NCBI GenBank assembly: GCA_949751835.1
Contig: CATKHK010000033.1
Span: 62,001-126,000, forward strand
Origin: Blepharisma japonicum
Taxonomy: Eukaryota; Ciliophora; Heterotrichea; Heterotrichida; Blepharismidae
Direction: 5' to 3'
DNA length: 64,000 nucleotides
The notes under the pieces: generated by a model
Databases searched by the model: none
The model's input: only the letters and a program-made list of their open reading frames with translations
Told to the model about the DNA's origin: nothing
In this document: piece after piece, positions 1 through 10,559 of the stretch
Numbering within the stretch: the stretch's first letter is position 1
How the letters are laid out: every line of letters begins with the position of its first letter
Translations under genes and position numbers: made by a program

Positions 1-72
1 ACTAGGATGTGATAACATGACTGCAATTATTGTCCAATTTAAACATCCATTAAGTAATCAATAATTAAAAAA

Positions 73-1401
73 ATGCTTATATTGCTGCTAGGCTTATTTT
101 TCTGCAAAGCCCAAATAGAAATCCCACTTACTCGTGTCCCTTCTTCTATAAAGCTGCTTCAGCCTTCAAATTTCACTATGCTAGCAACCAATATTTCAAT
201 CGAGCTTTCTAATATAAGGAATGTAACCTTAATTTAGTTCCAATATTTAGGACCAATTTATATAGGAACTCCACCTCAGGAATTTAAAATGATTTTTGAC
301 ACAGGCTCTTCAGTGATTTTTATATAGTGACTATGAGTCCCAGACATCTCGCTAAAAAATACTAGTGAACGACAAACTTTTAATCCTGAAAGTTCGTCAA
401 CATTTAAGCCAGGCTCAAAAGTGTATAAACTTGCCTATGGCAAAGGGGAAGCGCTTGGGAATTTATGCCAAGACACTGTGTCGTTTTCTGATGACTATTC
501 TGTGTCAGCGCTAGATCAATATTTTGTGCTTGTAGAAAATGATACCATGTATGAGAATTTTGTTGCTGATGGAATTTTGGTGAAAATTATATAGGGACTA
601 GCATTTAAAAGGCTCAGTGATTGGTATGATCCAGTTGTATTAAGCTTAAAAAAGCAGAAAAAAATAGATAAAGCTGTTTTTGGGGTTTATCTTGGAGATG
701 AAAATGGAGACCAGAAAATCAGCTCAAATATTATATTGGGAGGGTATGATTTAGCTAAATATGCAAGAGATGAATATATAACGTGAACTAAAGTTTATTC
801 AGACTCAGGATTTTGGACAGTTAGACTTACTTCAGTTAGTGTAGGAAATGATGAAATAAGCATTCGTACCTCAGTTTTAGCGATTGTGGATACAGGGACA
901 AGCTTAATTATTGCTCCTGGCGGAGAAATTACGCAGATTAACCGTTTGATTTCTCTCAATAAATATTGTGAAGAGTATGAAGGGTATACTGTTTGTGACT
1001 GTGGAGATAAGCATAATATTGATGAATATCCTGACTTAATTCTAGGTATTGGAGAAATTTATTTATCAATATCTCCTAGAACTTATTTCAAGAAATTTGG
1101 GAGTTTTTGTAAATCATTGTTAGTAAGCAATGGAAATAAAAATTTCTGGGTATTAGGGGATGTGTTTTTAAGAAATTATTACACAATATTTGATATGGAT
1201 AATGAGCGAATTGGATTTGTGACGTAAGTGATAAATAGTTCTATTAATATGCAGATTAAAGAAAAGAAAACGTATTATTTCTTGTTTATTATTGCTGGGA
1301 TTTTAGTTTTAATAGCGTTGAGTATAGGGGTTTGGCTGAAAAAGAGGCTTGAGATTAGAAGAAATACAGTTCAAGATGTGATTGATATGCATTTGATATA
1401 A
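73..1401 (+). CDS. membrane-anchored pepsin-like aspartic protease (A1 family)
   Basis: Four 15-nt introns at 223-237, 313-327, 580-594 and 1224-1238 join into a 422-residue protein. It has an N-terminal signal peptide (MLILLLGLFFCKA), the first catalytic motif DTGSSWLWV near residue 71 (both Trp encoded by TGA), the flap region, DGILGLAF, and the second catalytic motif VDTGTS near residue 258. The last intron adds a C-terminal extension with one membrane helix (about residues 380-402) and a short basic tail, so the enzyme is probably a type I membrane protein in the endolysosomal system or at the cell surface. Both catalytic aspartates are present. The family hydrolyses peptides at acidic pH; the substrate here is unknown. 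The start was chosen for its signal peptide and A-rich context. Confidence 0.9.
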
Positions 1402-1475
1402 CAATCAATAATTTAAAAATTATATTATGAGAAACATAAACTTTGGTAATTAATATAAAACATTCTAATTAATAT

Positions 1476-2483
1476 TTAAACAGCCACTGCCTCAACTACC
1501 CAGTCAGTTTTAGCAGGTCTAATATTTGTAACTCTGAGTCCATTCTTTTCGAAAAATGGTGCCAGCTCTTCTCTTGACCTAACTTTGCCATCAGTTATAG
1601 CCCACCACCATATATCAAGATATCTTTCAAATTTATACTGCCTATGAGTTCTATCCATCATGAGATCTACGAAATATAATTTATTTCCTTTTTCTAAAGC
1701 TCTTCTGCAATTCCTTAAAATTGAGTCTAAGCTGTGATCATTATATTCTCCAGATATGCATTTCATAACAATAGCATCATATCCTTCAGGCACATAATCA
1801 ATATAATTTCCTGCAGCTACTTTAATTCTATTCGTTAATTTCTTTTCATGAATTTTTTTCTCAGTAATTTGCCTATACAAAGTTTGGTCATAAATAGTCC
1901 CTTGGAAATTCCTATATGTCTCTGCCAAAGAAATAATCAAAGCACCTCCATGAGCTCCGATTTCTAAAACCTTCCTGGCATTTCTTAAATCAATAGCTTG
2001 GCCTACTTCTTCTGATACTTGTAAAACTTTACTAGAAATTCCACTCACAAATTGTTTTAAATATTGTGGTTTTTGGCTTAAAAAATCTGTAAAAGTTGCA
2101 TTATAATAGACTTCAGGAGCGGTTTGGTCTGACATTAAGCATTGAGAGACAACACTTAAAAAATCATACTGCCAAGGTGCTAAGCTTAATCTAACAAAAT
2201 CTGCATAAGTATCATCAATAAATCTCTCTGAAATCACATTATTTGAGAATCTTCTTGATTGTTCATCATATTCAAAAATCCCTGCAGATTCTAATGCAAG
2301 TAGAACGCGCTCAAGTTTATCGCTGACTGCTTGAGTTTCCTGGGAAAGTTCTTCAGCTGTTTTTGGGCCATTCGAGAGTAGTTTTGGTATATTAAAATCT
2401 AATGCAGAATATAAAAGAGCACCTAATTGAGGACCAAAAAGGATTTTTTGAACTTTTCGATCTACATCAGAATGATGCTGCAT
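1476..2483 (-). CDS. O-methyltransferase-like SAM-dependent enzyme, copy 1
   Basis: This is an intron-less 335-residue protein. The N-terminal part (residues 1-100) is a winged-helix dimerisation domain like that of plant and bacterial O-methyltransferases (LGALLYSALDFNIPKLL). It is followed by a Rossmann SAM domain with motif I VLEIGAHGGAL near residue 170. The region that carries the catalytic His in plant enzymes (LHDWSDE) reads CISGEYNDH here, so that His seems to be absent; the reaction is therefore uncertain. Every Trp is TGG. It lies 109 bp downstream of a paralog on the same strand, which implies tandem duplication. Natural substrate unknown. Confidence 0.8.
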   Translation of the reverse strand: MQHHSDVDRKVQKILFGPQLGALLYSALDFNIPKLLSNGPKTAEELSQETQAVSDKLERVLLALESAGIFEYDEQSRRFSNNVISERFIDDTYADFVRLSLAPWQYDFLSVVSQCLMSDQTAPEVYYNATFTDFLSQKPQYLKQFVSGISSKVLQVSEEVGQAIDLRNARKVLEIGAHGGALIISLAETYRNFQGTIYDQTLYRQITEKKIHEKKLTNRIKVAAGNYIDYVPEGYDAIVMKCISGEYNDHSLDSILRNCRRALEKGNKLYFVDLMMDRTHRQYKFERYLDIWWWAITDGKVRSREELAPFFEKNGLRVTNIRPAKTDWVVEAVAV

Positions 2484-2592
2484 TATATTAATTAATATAT
2501 GCCATTAAATATGGCGACTTTAACTTTAATATTTTAATATATAAAATTAAGATTGTAGATAATTTTTCATTTTAATATTTTTGAAAATTTAA

Positions 2593-3648
2593 TTAAACAG
2601 CAGCTGCTTCGATAACTATATCAGTTTTGGCAGGAGTTATATTAAGAATTCTAAACCCAGCCCTATTCAAAAACGCTTCAATTTCTACTCTTGTTCTCAC
2701 CTTTCCATCAGTTAAACTCATTGCCACGATATCATTAAATCTTTCGAATCTATAATTTGTATGTGTCTTGTCAATAGCAATATCAACTAAAAATATTTTT
2801 GCCCCAGGATTTAAAGCATTTCTCATATTAATCAGTATTTTTTCAAAATTAACATCATTATTTTCTTTCGAAATGCATTTCGCTACAATAGTGTCATAGC
2901 CTAATGGTATTGAGTCAAGATAATTTCCTTGTACAAATTTTAATTTTTCTTGAAAATTATTTTCTTGGATTTTTTTCTCTGTAATATCTCTGAATAAGTC
3001 AATATCGTAAACTGTGCCTTGAATATGCTGATAAAGCTTAGTTAATTCTATTAATAAAGCTCCACCTTGTCCACTGATTTCTAAAACTTTGGTAGAGTCT
3101 CTTAAATCTATCCCTAAGCCAATTTCATTGACTGCCCAAAGAATATGGCTTGTGACACCATTAACAAATTGCTCCAAATAAATAGGTTTCTGACCAAGAA
3201 AATCGATGAAATTTATATTGTAATATTCTTCTGGAGCTGTTTTATCAGATTTTAAGCTTTTTGGGATAACACTAAGGAAATCCATCTGTCATGGGGCTAA
3301 ATAGAATTTAATATAGTCAAGATAAGCTTCCTTCAAAAAATGAACAGAAATAGAATTTAATGCAAACTGCTTTGTTACAGGGTTATAATCAAAAAGCTTT
3401 TTCGTTTCAAGTGTTAGTAAAACACGTTCAAGCTTATCGCTGCGTGTTGAAGTAGCAAGAGCTAGCTCTTCTACTGTCTTTGGACCAGTTTCTAAAAGCT
3501 GTGGGATTTTTAGATCAACTGCGATGTAAAGAAGTGAACCAAGCTGGGGTAAAAGAAGCATTTTTTCGATTTCTCTGTCAACTACTTCTGTAGGTTTTCC
3601 GAAAAGTTTTTCTACTTGTTTTTGAATGACATCAGAAACTTGATGCAT
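2593..3648 (-). CDS. O-methyltransferase-like SAM-dependent enzyme, copy 2
   Basis: Read with TGA as Trp this is a 351-residue paralog of the downstream gene. A TGA at 3289-3291 gives LAPWQMDFLSV, exactly where copy 1 has LAPWQYDFLSV with TGG. The N-terminal winged-helix domain (PQLGSLLYIAVDLKIPQLL) and SAM motif I (VLEISGQGGAL) are kept. As in copy 1, the usual catalytic His region is replaced (KCISKENND). The N-terminus is about 16 residues longer than in copy 1. The pair probably arose by tandem duplication and both frames are intact. Substrate not predictable from the sequence. Confidence 0.8.
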
Positions 3649-4296
3649 TTTGTAATAATAATTGGTTAATAAATATGGAGAATTTCATGGCTCGCAATTA
3701 AAGCGATTTTGATAGCTGGATTAAAAATGGAAAATCTTATTTTATCCTTTATGAAAAACTTTTAATTCTAATTAGTGCCAGCTGATATTTCTTTTAAAAT
3801 TGAACTCCAAAATTATAAGCTAATTAAAGGCTTTGAAATAAATTATAATATGAATGAATTTACAATTAATTATATTGGAAATTATATTAATTAAACATTA
3901 AGTAACTAATGCACACCATTTTAGCCATCATCGTAGATTTATAACCATCTTTAGCAAATGAATTACATAAAATTAAAAGATGAAACTGCAGATTAATCAG
4001 AAAGCTAATTTCAATGAATTAAGCAATAAATCTTAAGAAGTCAATAATTAAATAAAAAATTGTATATTTAGTTTAACAAAAATTGACACTATCGATCACA
4101 ATTAAATTAACATCACAGAAATTTTTTGCTTTGCTGATCTAATTTGATTCAATAATCAGGAACTAAGTAATATATTCTAACCTGATAGTTTGTTTTCTTA
4201 ATAATATTTTATCATAAAATCAAAAATATTAGATCTTCTCCTGTCTAACCTGTAAGTATATTTATGACATCATTTTGTTGAAATCATAAATAAATA
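3649..4296. other. AT-rich intergenic region, divergent promoters
   Basis: This 648-bp gap lies between the 5' ends of the methyltransferase pair and the GPCR-PIPK gene. I see no extended coding frame, RNA gene or repeat. It should hold both divergent promoters. Confidence 0.5.
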
Positions 4297-6261
4297 ATGG
4301 CATTTGGATTTGAAGAAAGCACGCTCATTTTCAGTTCCATTTCTTTAGTATCAAGTTTTTGAGTAACATTAATTTACATAAGAAACAAAGAACTTCACCA
4401 GCATCCAGCAGAAATTTTAGCATGAATCTCTGTATTTGAAATTGCTATGTGTCATCACAGCATTGCACTTGCATTGGATTCAAATTTTACACTGTATGGT
4501 CATGGCCCTCATGAAATTTTTATTGCTCTTAGTTTTGGAACTCTTGACAAAGAAGAATCTAGAGCTATATCCTGTGCAATAAATCAAGCTTTATTTTCGG
4601 CTGCTGTAACGCTGGTGCTGGCTTACAATATGTTTGTTTGTGTTGATCTTATCATTACATTAAGAAGTCCGCTTATCAGAGGAAAATCACGTATGAAGTA
4701 TTATCATATTTGTTCATTGATTTTTGTTATTGTGCAAATCACATATAATTTATTTGAAAATTCAAGATATTCAGAGTGCCTGATTAATGGAAAAATTTAT
4801 TACCAAGAACTGTGAAATTTTGGGCTATTAACTGCTGTATTTGGTATGTTTTTTATATTTGCATTTATTTCTTTGGTTTATTCTTGAGTAAAACTTACTA
4901 AAGACTACACCAGGGTTTGTCCTGCTACTCGAAGCTATTTTCAAAGACATATCATTTACATAATAGTTTTCAGCATAGTCTGATGCTGAGCACTTATCGA
5001 TTATTGGGTGTGGAACTCAGGATGACTAAACAAAGCAGGAATTATCATGATGTGTGCATCTGGATTTATATTAGCTTTAATAAGAAACTGTGAGCCTTTA
5101 TTTTATGAAAAATCAAAAGAGTCTCTCTTATTCTGAAAAAAAGCGAAGAAAATTATCAATACAAAAAGCTATATTGAAATGCATGCAGATATGTGAACAA
5201 TTCCTATCTCACATATAATGCAAAAGTGCTTTAGGTCTCAGACGACTATTTCAATTCTTGCAGGATTATATGAGACTATAAAACTTTCTTCAATATTTTC
5301 TAGAACGATGAATTTGAACGATTTTACGACATCTGATTATCATGAAATAACTGAGCATAAAATTAGTGATAAAAATTTGACTTTAGATCTAAATGGAATT
5401 AAATCATCAAGGTTCCCTTATTATATAATTGTTGAATATGCTCCAAAAGTTTTTCACCACCTAAGAGCTATAGACAATATAAATACTGAAATTTCTTTAT
5501 CAGCTTTAGATCCTAAAAACAACAAATCGACTTTATTTTCTGTCCATAAAGGCCAAGGTGGCTCTGGGAGTTTATTTATTTTTACAGAAGATGATACTTT
5601 TGTAATAAAAACAATAACAAAAACAGAACGAAAAACTTTAGTTAAAAGGCTGCTTCAGTCATATCACAAGCATATTTTTCATCATTCTGATTCTTTATTA
5701 TGCAGAATTTATGGAGTTTATACCTTAAAAATCTCTGGTTTAGCTCCACTTGAGCTACTTTTATGCCAAAATTTAAAGAGAGCTGAGGTAATCAAATTTT
5801 ATGATTTAAAAGGTTCAACACACAACAGGCATGCAAATTCCATTCGAAAAGATTTTATTGGTCCTTACAAAGATTCAGATTTCCTTAAAGAATCAAAGAC
5901 AATTTCTATGAACCCCAACATAAGAAATCAAATTTTACGATCAATTTATAATGATGCTTTGCTACTTATGAGGCATGATATTATGGATTACTCAATTTTT
6001 ATGCAGGTTTTAGGAAAAAGTCAACGAAAATCATACCCAGATTTTTATCAAATGGAATGATATTCTTTTTCTATCATAGATTTTTTAAGTGAGTATAATT
6101 ACAAAAAAAAGTTTGAGTATTACTTCAAACTTGTGCAACTTGGGAAAAAAATTAAATCTGCATCTGTAATGGATCCAAAAAAGTATTTCAATCGGTTTTT
6201 CAATTTTGCCAGCGAGAAACTATTAAATCAAAATATTAGCTTTTTAGCTCAAATGTTATAA
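4297..6261 (+). CDS. GPCR-phosphatidylinositol phosphate kinase fusion (GPCR-PIPK)
   Basis: A 654-residue protein with no introns and several TGA Trp codons. Residues about 1-270 hold seven hydrophobic helices with polar loops, a serpentine receptor. The cytoplasmic C-terminal half (about 320-654) is a PIP kinase: Gly-rich loop GGSGSLFIFTEDDTFVIKT, LLCRIYGVY, catalytic DLKGST, MDYSIFM and the Mg-binding IIDFL segment. GPCR-PIPK proteins are known from Dictyostelium (RpkA) and oomycetes. The fusion predicts that an extracellular signal directly controls phosphoinositide synthesis, presumably PI4P to PI(4,5)P2. Ligand unknown. It ends immediately before the convergent next gene, with no spacer. 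Confidence 0.85.
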
Positions 6262-6693
6262 TTATGTAAGCCGATCATCTATTAATTTTACCTTCTCTAT
6301 AAGACTGTCTAAATCTCCTTGTATATTGGAAACTAATACCTTAATTTTTACTAACTCGTCAATCACCTCATGAGAATGTTTTCCACTATGCAAAAGAGCA
6401 ATACTGCCAGCAATTTGTGGGCTTATTATATTTTTAGCTGATTTTTCTACATCTTTGCATTTCTCTAACAGTGAAATTTGGGTTTTTTGGAGTGTAGCCT
6501 GTCGAAATTCATGCTTTTCTTTGATCAATGTTCACATTTTTTCTAAGTCTCCTGAAATTCCTTTGATATGTGTAGCAATTGGAGGTCTTACTTTTATTTT
6601 GTTTATTTCTTCTACTTCAAAATTGATAGGCTTTTCTTGATTTCCTTCAGATACTGTAACAATTTGATTATCAATCAAATTTTGATTGCCCAT
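6262..6693 (-). CDS. small coiled-coil protein, possible BORC subunit 5 (myrlysin)-like
   Basis: The 143-residue protein includes one TGA Trp (residue 56). It begins MGNQ, which allows N-myristoylation of Gly2. It then has a disordered stretch, a segment INKIKVRPPIATHIKG, and two amphipathic helices with heptad character to the end. The order (myristoylated start, short conserved strip, helical hairpin) resembles BORCS5, the lysosome-anchoring subunit of the BORC complex, but similarity is weak and judged by eye. The stop codon abuts the stop of the GPCR-PIPK gene, so the two 3' UTRs must overlap. Alternative: an unrelated helical membrane-trafficking protein. Confidence 0.55.
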
Positions 6694-6728
6694 ATTACAA
6701 GAAAAATTATATTTTACATGAAAATAAT

Positions 6729-7268
6729 TTAGTTTTTGCTTTGTGCGAGCTTAACCATAATTTTCCTTCCATTGAACTCTGCGTTATTCATTGACTCAAT
6801 TGCTCTTTGTGCTTGCTCATCGGTCTGAAACATAATAAATCCATACCCTTTGCTTCTTTTATTTGTGTCAATGGGAATATCAACCCTAACAATTTCTCCA
6901 AAATTATTAAAAACCTCTTTTAATTGTTGCCAGGTTACAAAATAAGGTAAATTTTTGATATAAATTTGATTTTTTTTCCTTGGAGATCTTGATCTTCTAG
7001 TTGCTTGATCTTCTCTTACTTTTATGCTAATTCCGTTAAATAATGTATTATCTAATTGCTGAAGAGCTCTCTGAGCTTCCAATGCAGATGCATAAGCAAC
7101 TATTGCGCATCCCTTGCTTTTGCCGTCATTTGATTTTATTATATCAACACGTGTGACTTCTCCTGCACTTTCCATATGCCTTTTTAAGTCTTTTCATTCC
7201 ACTTTTTCATCTAAATTCCCTACAAACACTCTTTTATTGTCTATTCTGCGTGATCTATCATGAGGCAT
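6729..7268 (-). CDS. two-RRM RNA-binding protein
   Basis: The 179-residue protein starts MPHDRSRR and includes one TGA Trp. RRM1 (about residues 14-85) has RNP2 KRVFVGNL and RNP1 KSKGCAIVAY. A short Arg/Ser linker (RRSRSPRKK) follows. RRM2 (about 100-175) has RNP2 QIYIKNL and RNP1 RSKGYGFIMF. The architecture matches small SR-type or G-strand-binding splicing and mRNA-handling proteins. The first RNP1 has Cys-Ala in place of the usual aromatic residue, so RRM2 is likely the stronger RNA binder. The exact RNA target cannot be told. Confidence 0.85.
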
Positions 7269-7393
7269 ATTTATTTATAATCTAAGTCCCAATATCTCTA
7301 TAGAAATCATATTCACATAAAAATTGCCTATCCTCTATAAAACAATTCTTTATAAAACTTATTTAATCACTAAAATTCCTAATAGGATTATGT

Positions 7394-7963
7394 TTATTCT
7401 TTAACTATATTTGTTCTTTCGCTAACATAGATCCCATCAAGGAACTTTCTGACATCCTTATTCTTGACTGAGCAAGATTGTTGGATGAGTGCAGCAGACA
7501 TCGATACAAGTTCCAAGTCATTTCCTTTCAAGATTAGCTCGTCTTTCATGGCATCGCTCTTTTCAATGAGCACTCCTTGCAACATAGCTATTCTTCTCAC
7601 CTGTCTTTCTCCAATATAGTTTCTGATTTCAATGGATTTGTGGTCATTAGGGATGTGGACATTAATAGGGAAGTGAGCATAGACCAATCTCATATGGTAT
7701 TCGAAGCCTTTTACAACTCCAATCATGAGGTTTTCTATAGCAGATAATACACTTCTCACACAAGCTGCTTGCTTGCGGTCGGCGAACCAGCAGTCTACCT
7801 TGATAAGCTTTCCATCATCTAAAACTTGGATATCCAAGGCGAGATGTTTAAAGTCTCTTGAGAGGGATCCTCTTGGACCTTCTACAGTAACTTTGCGGGC
7901 TTTTACTGTGACTTTAACGCCGTCGAGAACTTTAAGTTTTTCTGTCTTGATGATCTGCTTCAT
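7394..7963 (-). CDS. RPL9: 60S ribosomal protein L9 (uL6)
   Basis: A full-length 189-residue intron-less protein, matching the usual length of eukaryotic uL6. The start MKQIIKTEKLKVLDGVKV, the segment VTVEGPRGSLSRDFKHL and the C-terminal half with NDHKSIEIRNYIGERQVRR are typical. The protein sits at the factor-binding region of the large subunit. Its single Trp is encoded by TGG, and codons such as CTC and GTC are commoner than in its neighbours, as expected for a highly expressed gene. Confidence 0.96.
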   Translation of the reverse strand: MKQIIKTEKLKVLDGVKVTVKARKVTVEGPRGSLSRDFKHLALDIQVLDDGKLIKVDCWFADRKQAACVRSVLSAIENLMIGVVKGFEYHMRLVYAHFPINVHIPNDHKSIEIRNYIGERQVRRIAMLQGVLIEKSDAMKDELILKGNDLELVSMSAALIQQSCSVKNKDVRKFLDGIYVSERTNIVKE

Positions 7964-8720
7964 GGCTATTGATTATTAAATGGCATCGTCTACGCCATAA
8001 AGTTAACACTTTAATGCTAAATGAAAAATAACAAGCTTAAAATATTTAAAGCATTTTGCTTAACTTATTTTTCAATGAGTTTACATAATTAAGTAGGAAA
8101 AATAGATGTTGGGAAATTTATAGTGGATTTTTTCGTTTTTCAATTATAAATTATTTAATTATGCTAGTATTTGGCTACTAGCAAGTTAATAATCGATTTA
8201 GATTCATATCTTTTTGCTAAATTCTTATGAATTAAATTATCAATACAAAATTAACTTTGTGGGATATGCAATATTTAAAATAGAAAAGAAAGACTTTATA
8301 TATCAAATTTCCTTAAAAACTATTTCTCTCTGCTTATAATTGCATTTACTTATTATAAAATAGCTATAATTATTATATTAACATAGCTAACTTTGATTCT
8401 ATGAGCAAGCTATTGAGCACAATAGTTCATATTCATCACATAATTGAAACTCACATGACATTTTAGGATTTTTCTATCAATTATACTTAAGTATAATTAA
8501 AAAATAAAAATAGAATTATTTCTCCTCAAAAAAAGGCAACTCTCAGAGCTTTATTTATGCCTTAATTATTTGCTGCACATAACCAGCAGCATAGCTTTGC
8601 CCATAAATAATAAACTGCTTAAATAATCTAATAATAAGTCAGTAATTAATTCAGTAACTTTTATCAATTTTGAGATTTTTGGAGCTTTAATAAATTATAT
8701 CAACTGCAATTTGGTGAAAA
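7964..8720. other. intergenic region, about 70-75% AT
   Basis: This 757-bp gap between uL6 (reading left) and the kinase gene (reading right) should contain both promoters. I see only AT-rich sequence with short A and T runs and no supported gene. Confidence 0.5.
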
Positions 8721-9807
8721 ATGGGGTCAGCTTGCTGTACAAAACAATCAATTGAAGTATCACCTAATCATGAAGGAAATCCACTAAATAATTCAGCATC
8801 CACACACTCTCTTAATAACTCAGCTCGAATAAATATAAGTCAGTTCTTTCAAAACGAAGGTCCTGATTCTACTTTTATTGAAGCAAATACTTCAAGAAAT
8901 GGGAAAATAATGAAATGGAGACGTGGAGATCTCATTGGTGAAGGAGCTTACGCAAAGGTGTATCAAGGAATGAACTTAGATACAGGAGAACTAATGGCAG
9001 TAAAACACCTTGAGGTAAAAGCTTAATCAGATAACAGAAGATATTAAGAAAATCGAAAAAGAGTATCTTCATTTGAAAAAAGAAATTTTGCTATTAAGAT
9101 TACTTGATCACCCTAACATTGTAAAATATTATCAAACAGATTTGTCAGAAGATATGAGCCAGCTCGATATTATTTTGGAATATGTGTCTGGAGGGTCTTT
9201 GAAGAAAATTTTACAAAGATTTGGAGGACTTAGTGAAGAAATTATAAAGCATTATGGAAGACAACTGCTTGATGGGCTAGCTTATCTCCACGACCATCTC
9301 ATTATTCACCGTGACTTAAAATCTGCTAATGTCTTAATAACTTCCAATGGACATGTAAAATTATCTGACTTCGGATCATCACGCCAATTCGAAGAATTAG
9401 GAACAAAACTTTCGAAAAGCCTGAAAGGTAGTCCATACTGGATGGCTCCTGAAATCGTCATGAGGGAAGGACATTCTTATAGCGCTGATATTTGATCTTT
9501 TGGATGCTTACTGATAGAAATGGTCACCGGCCGTCCTCCATGATCAAATTTTTCGAGGGATGCTAAAGAAGTTTTGAAATTAATCTCAGTCCCTGATAAT
9601 CTTCCAACTATGCCAAAGGTTACAAATTCTTTAAGAGATGCAATTTTAAAGTGCTTAAATAGAGATCCTCAATTAAGACCAACAGCAAAAGAGTTACTGG
9701 AGCATGATTTTTTTAAAATAGTTGAAGAAGAGACGATTTCAACTATCGCGCTTAGTAAACCTGGAAGTTTTGATACTTCCAAAAAAGAAGGCTTGATTCT
9801 TGATTAA
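8721..9807 (+). CDS. MAPKKK-like (STE11/MEKK family) protein kinase, acylated N-terminus
   Basis: A 16-nt intron at 9015-9030 joins two exons into a 356-residue protein. It begins MGSACC, a combined myristoylation (Gly2) and palmitoylation (Cys5, Cys6) signal that predicts membrane attachment. The kinase domain starts near residue 72: GEGAYAKVY, the VKH lysine, HRDLKSANVL, DFGSS, GSPYWMAPE, and ADIWSFGC with TGA for Trp. A second TGA gives GRPPWSNF. The whole catalytic core is present. The closest general family is MEKK/NPK1-type MAPKKK. There is little regulatory sequence beyond the 70-residue Ser/Asn-rich head, so membrane localisation may be the main control. Confidence 0.9.
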
Positions 9808-10559
9808 TTAGTGTATTAATATTATTTAATACATGAATAAATTATTTTTGGTATTTTAGCTACTGTTATTTTAGTTTTGCATTACTGAGTAATCATTATA
9901 AAAGAGCAAGTAGTAATTATTATAAAAATTGTAAAAGAAGAGATGACAGTCAGCTTATTATATTAAGTGGAAAGAAGAACTTCTAATAACTTTTCTTAAA
10001 GATAAATTAGTCAAAAAAATTTCATGTTTGTAGCCATTTCGTGCATATTCTTTGATAAAATATTTTTGCCATTTTTAATAGCATGTCAAGTCTAATTTAG
10101 AATTTTACTTAGTTTAAAGTTTCTGACTTTCACTATAAGAACTTAGATTTAAACCTCAAATTACAAAGTGTAGTTAAGTTCTCATATAAGGTACTATTAA
10201 TATATTTTTGGATTGCTGAGTCCAAAATCCATTAAATATGCAAGAATAAAATGACTTATTTTATGATTTTATTTATAAAACCATAAGAAATAAAATGTTG
10301 GAGATATCATACTTTTACGAGCTTTACATACTTGGTTTCCGCCATAATATATTTATAAACTTTTAAGAAAACTTTCTTTAAAATCTCGATAATTATTGGA
10401 TTGATAAAAAGATTATCGTTTTCTAGGATGATATCTTTGCTATAATTGATATTTATGCTTATAAAGACAAGAAATAGTCGAACAAATACTGAAAATCATT
10501 GGAAAACGGCTTCTAATGTCCATTTTTTTAACAAATTTTAGATTCTCAATATACATTTT
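9808..10559. other. intergenic region upstream of the lectin cluster
   Basis: This 752-bp AT-rich gap contains the promoter of the stalked lectin gene. The segment around 10020-10160 resembles the sequence at about 13740-13880 just ahead of the third, decayed lectin copy, which suggests that upstream sequence was duplicated with the gene. No coding frame is supported. Confidence 0.45.
10494..10509 (+). promoter_or_regulatory. shared upstream element of lectin genes, copy A
   Basis: The 16-mer AATCATTGGAAAACGG ends 50 bp before the lectin start codon and recurs exactly at 12670-12685, 45 bp before the second lectin gene. Conservation at the same distance suggests a promoter element, although recent duplication alone could explain it. 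Confidence 0.4.
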
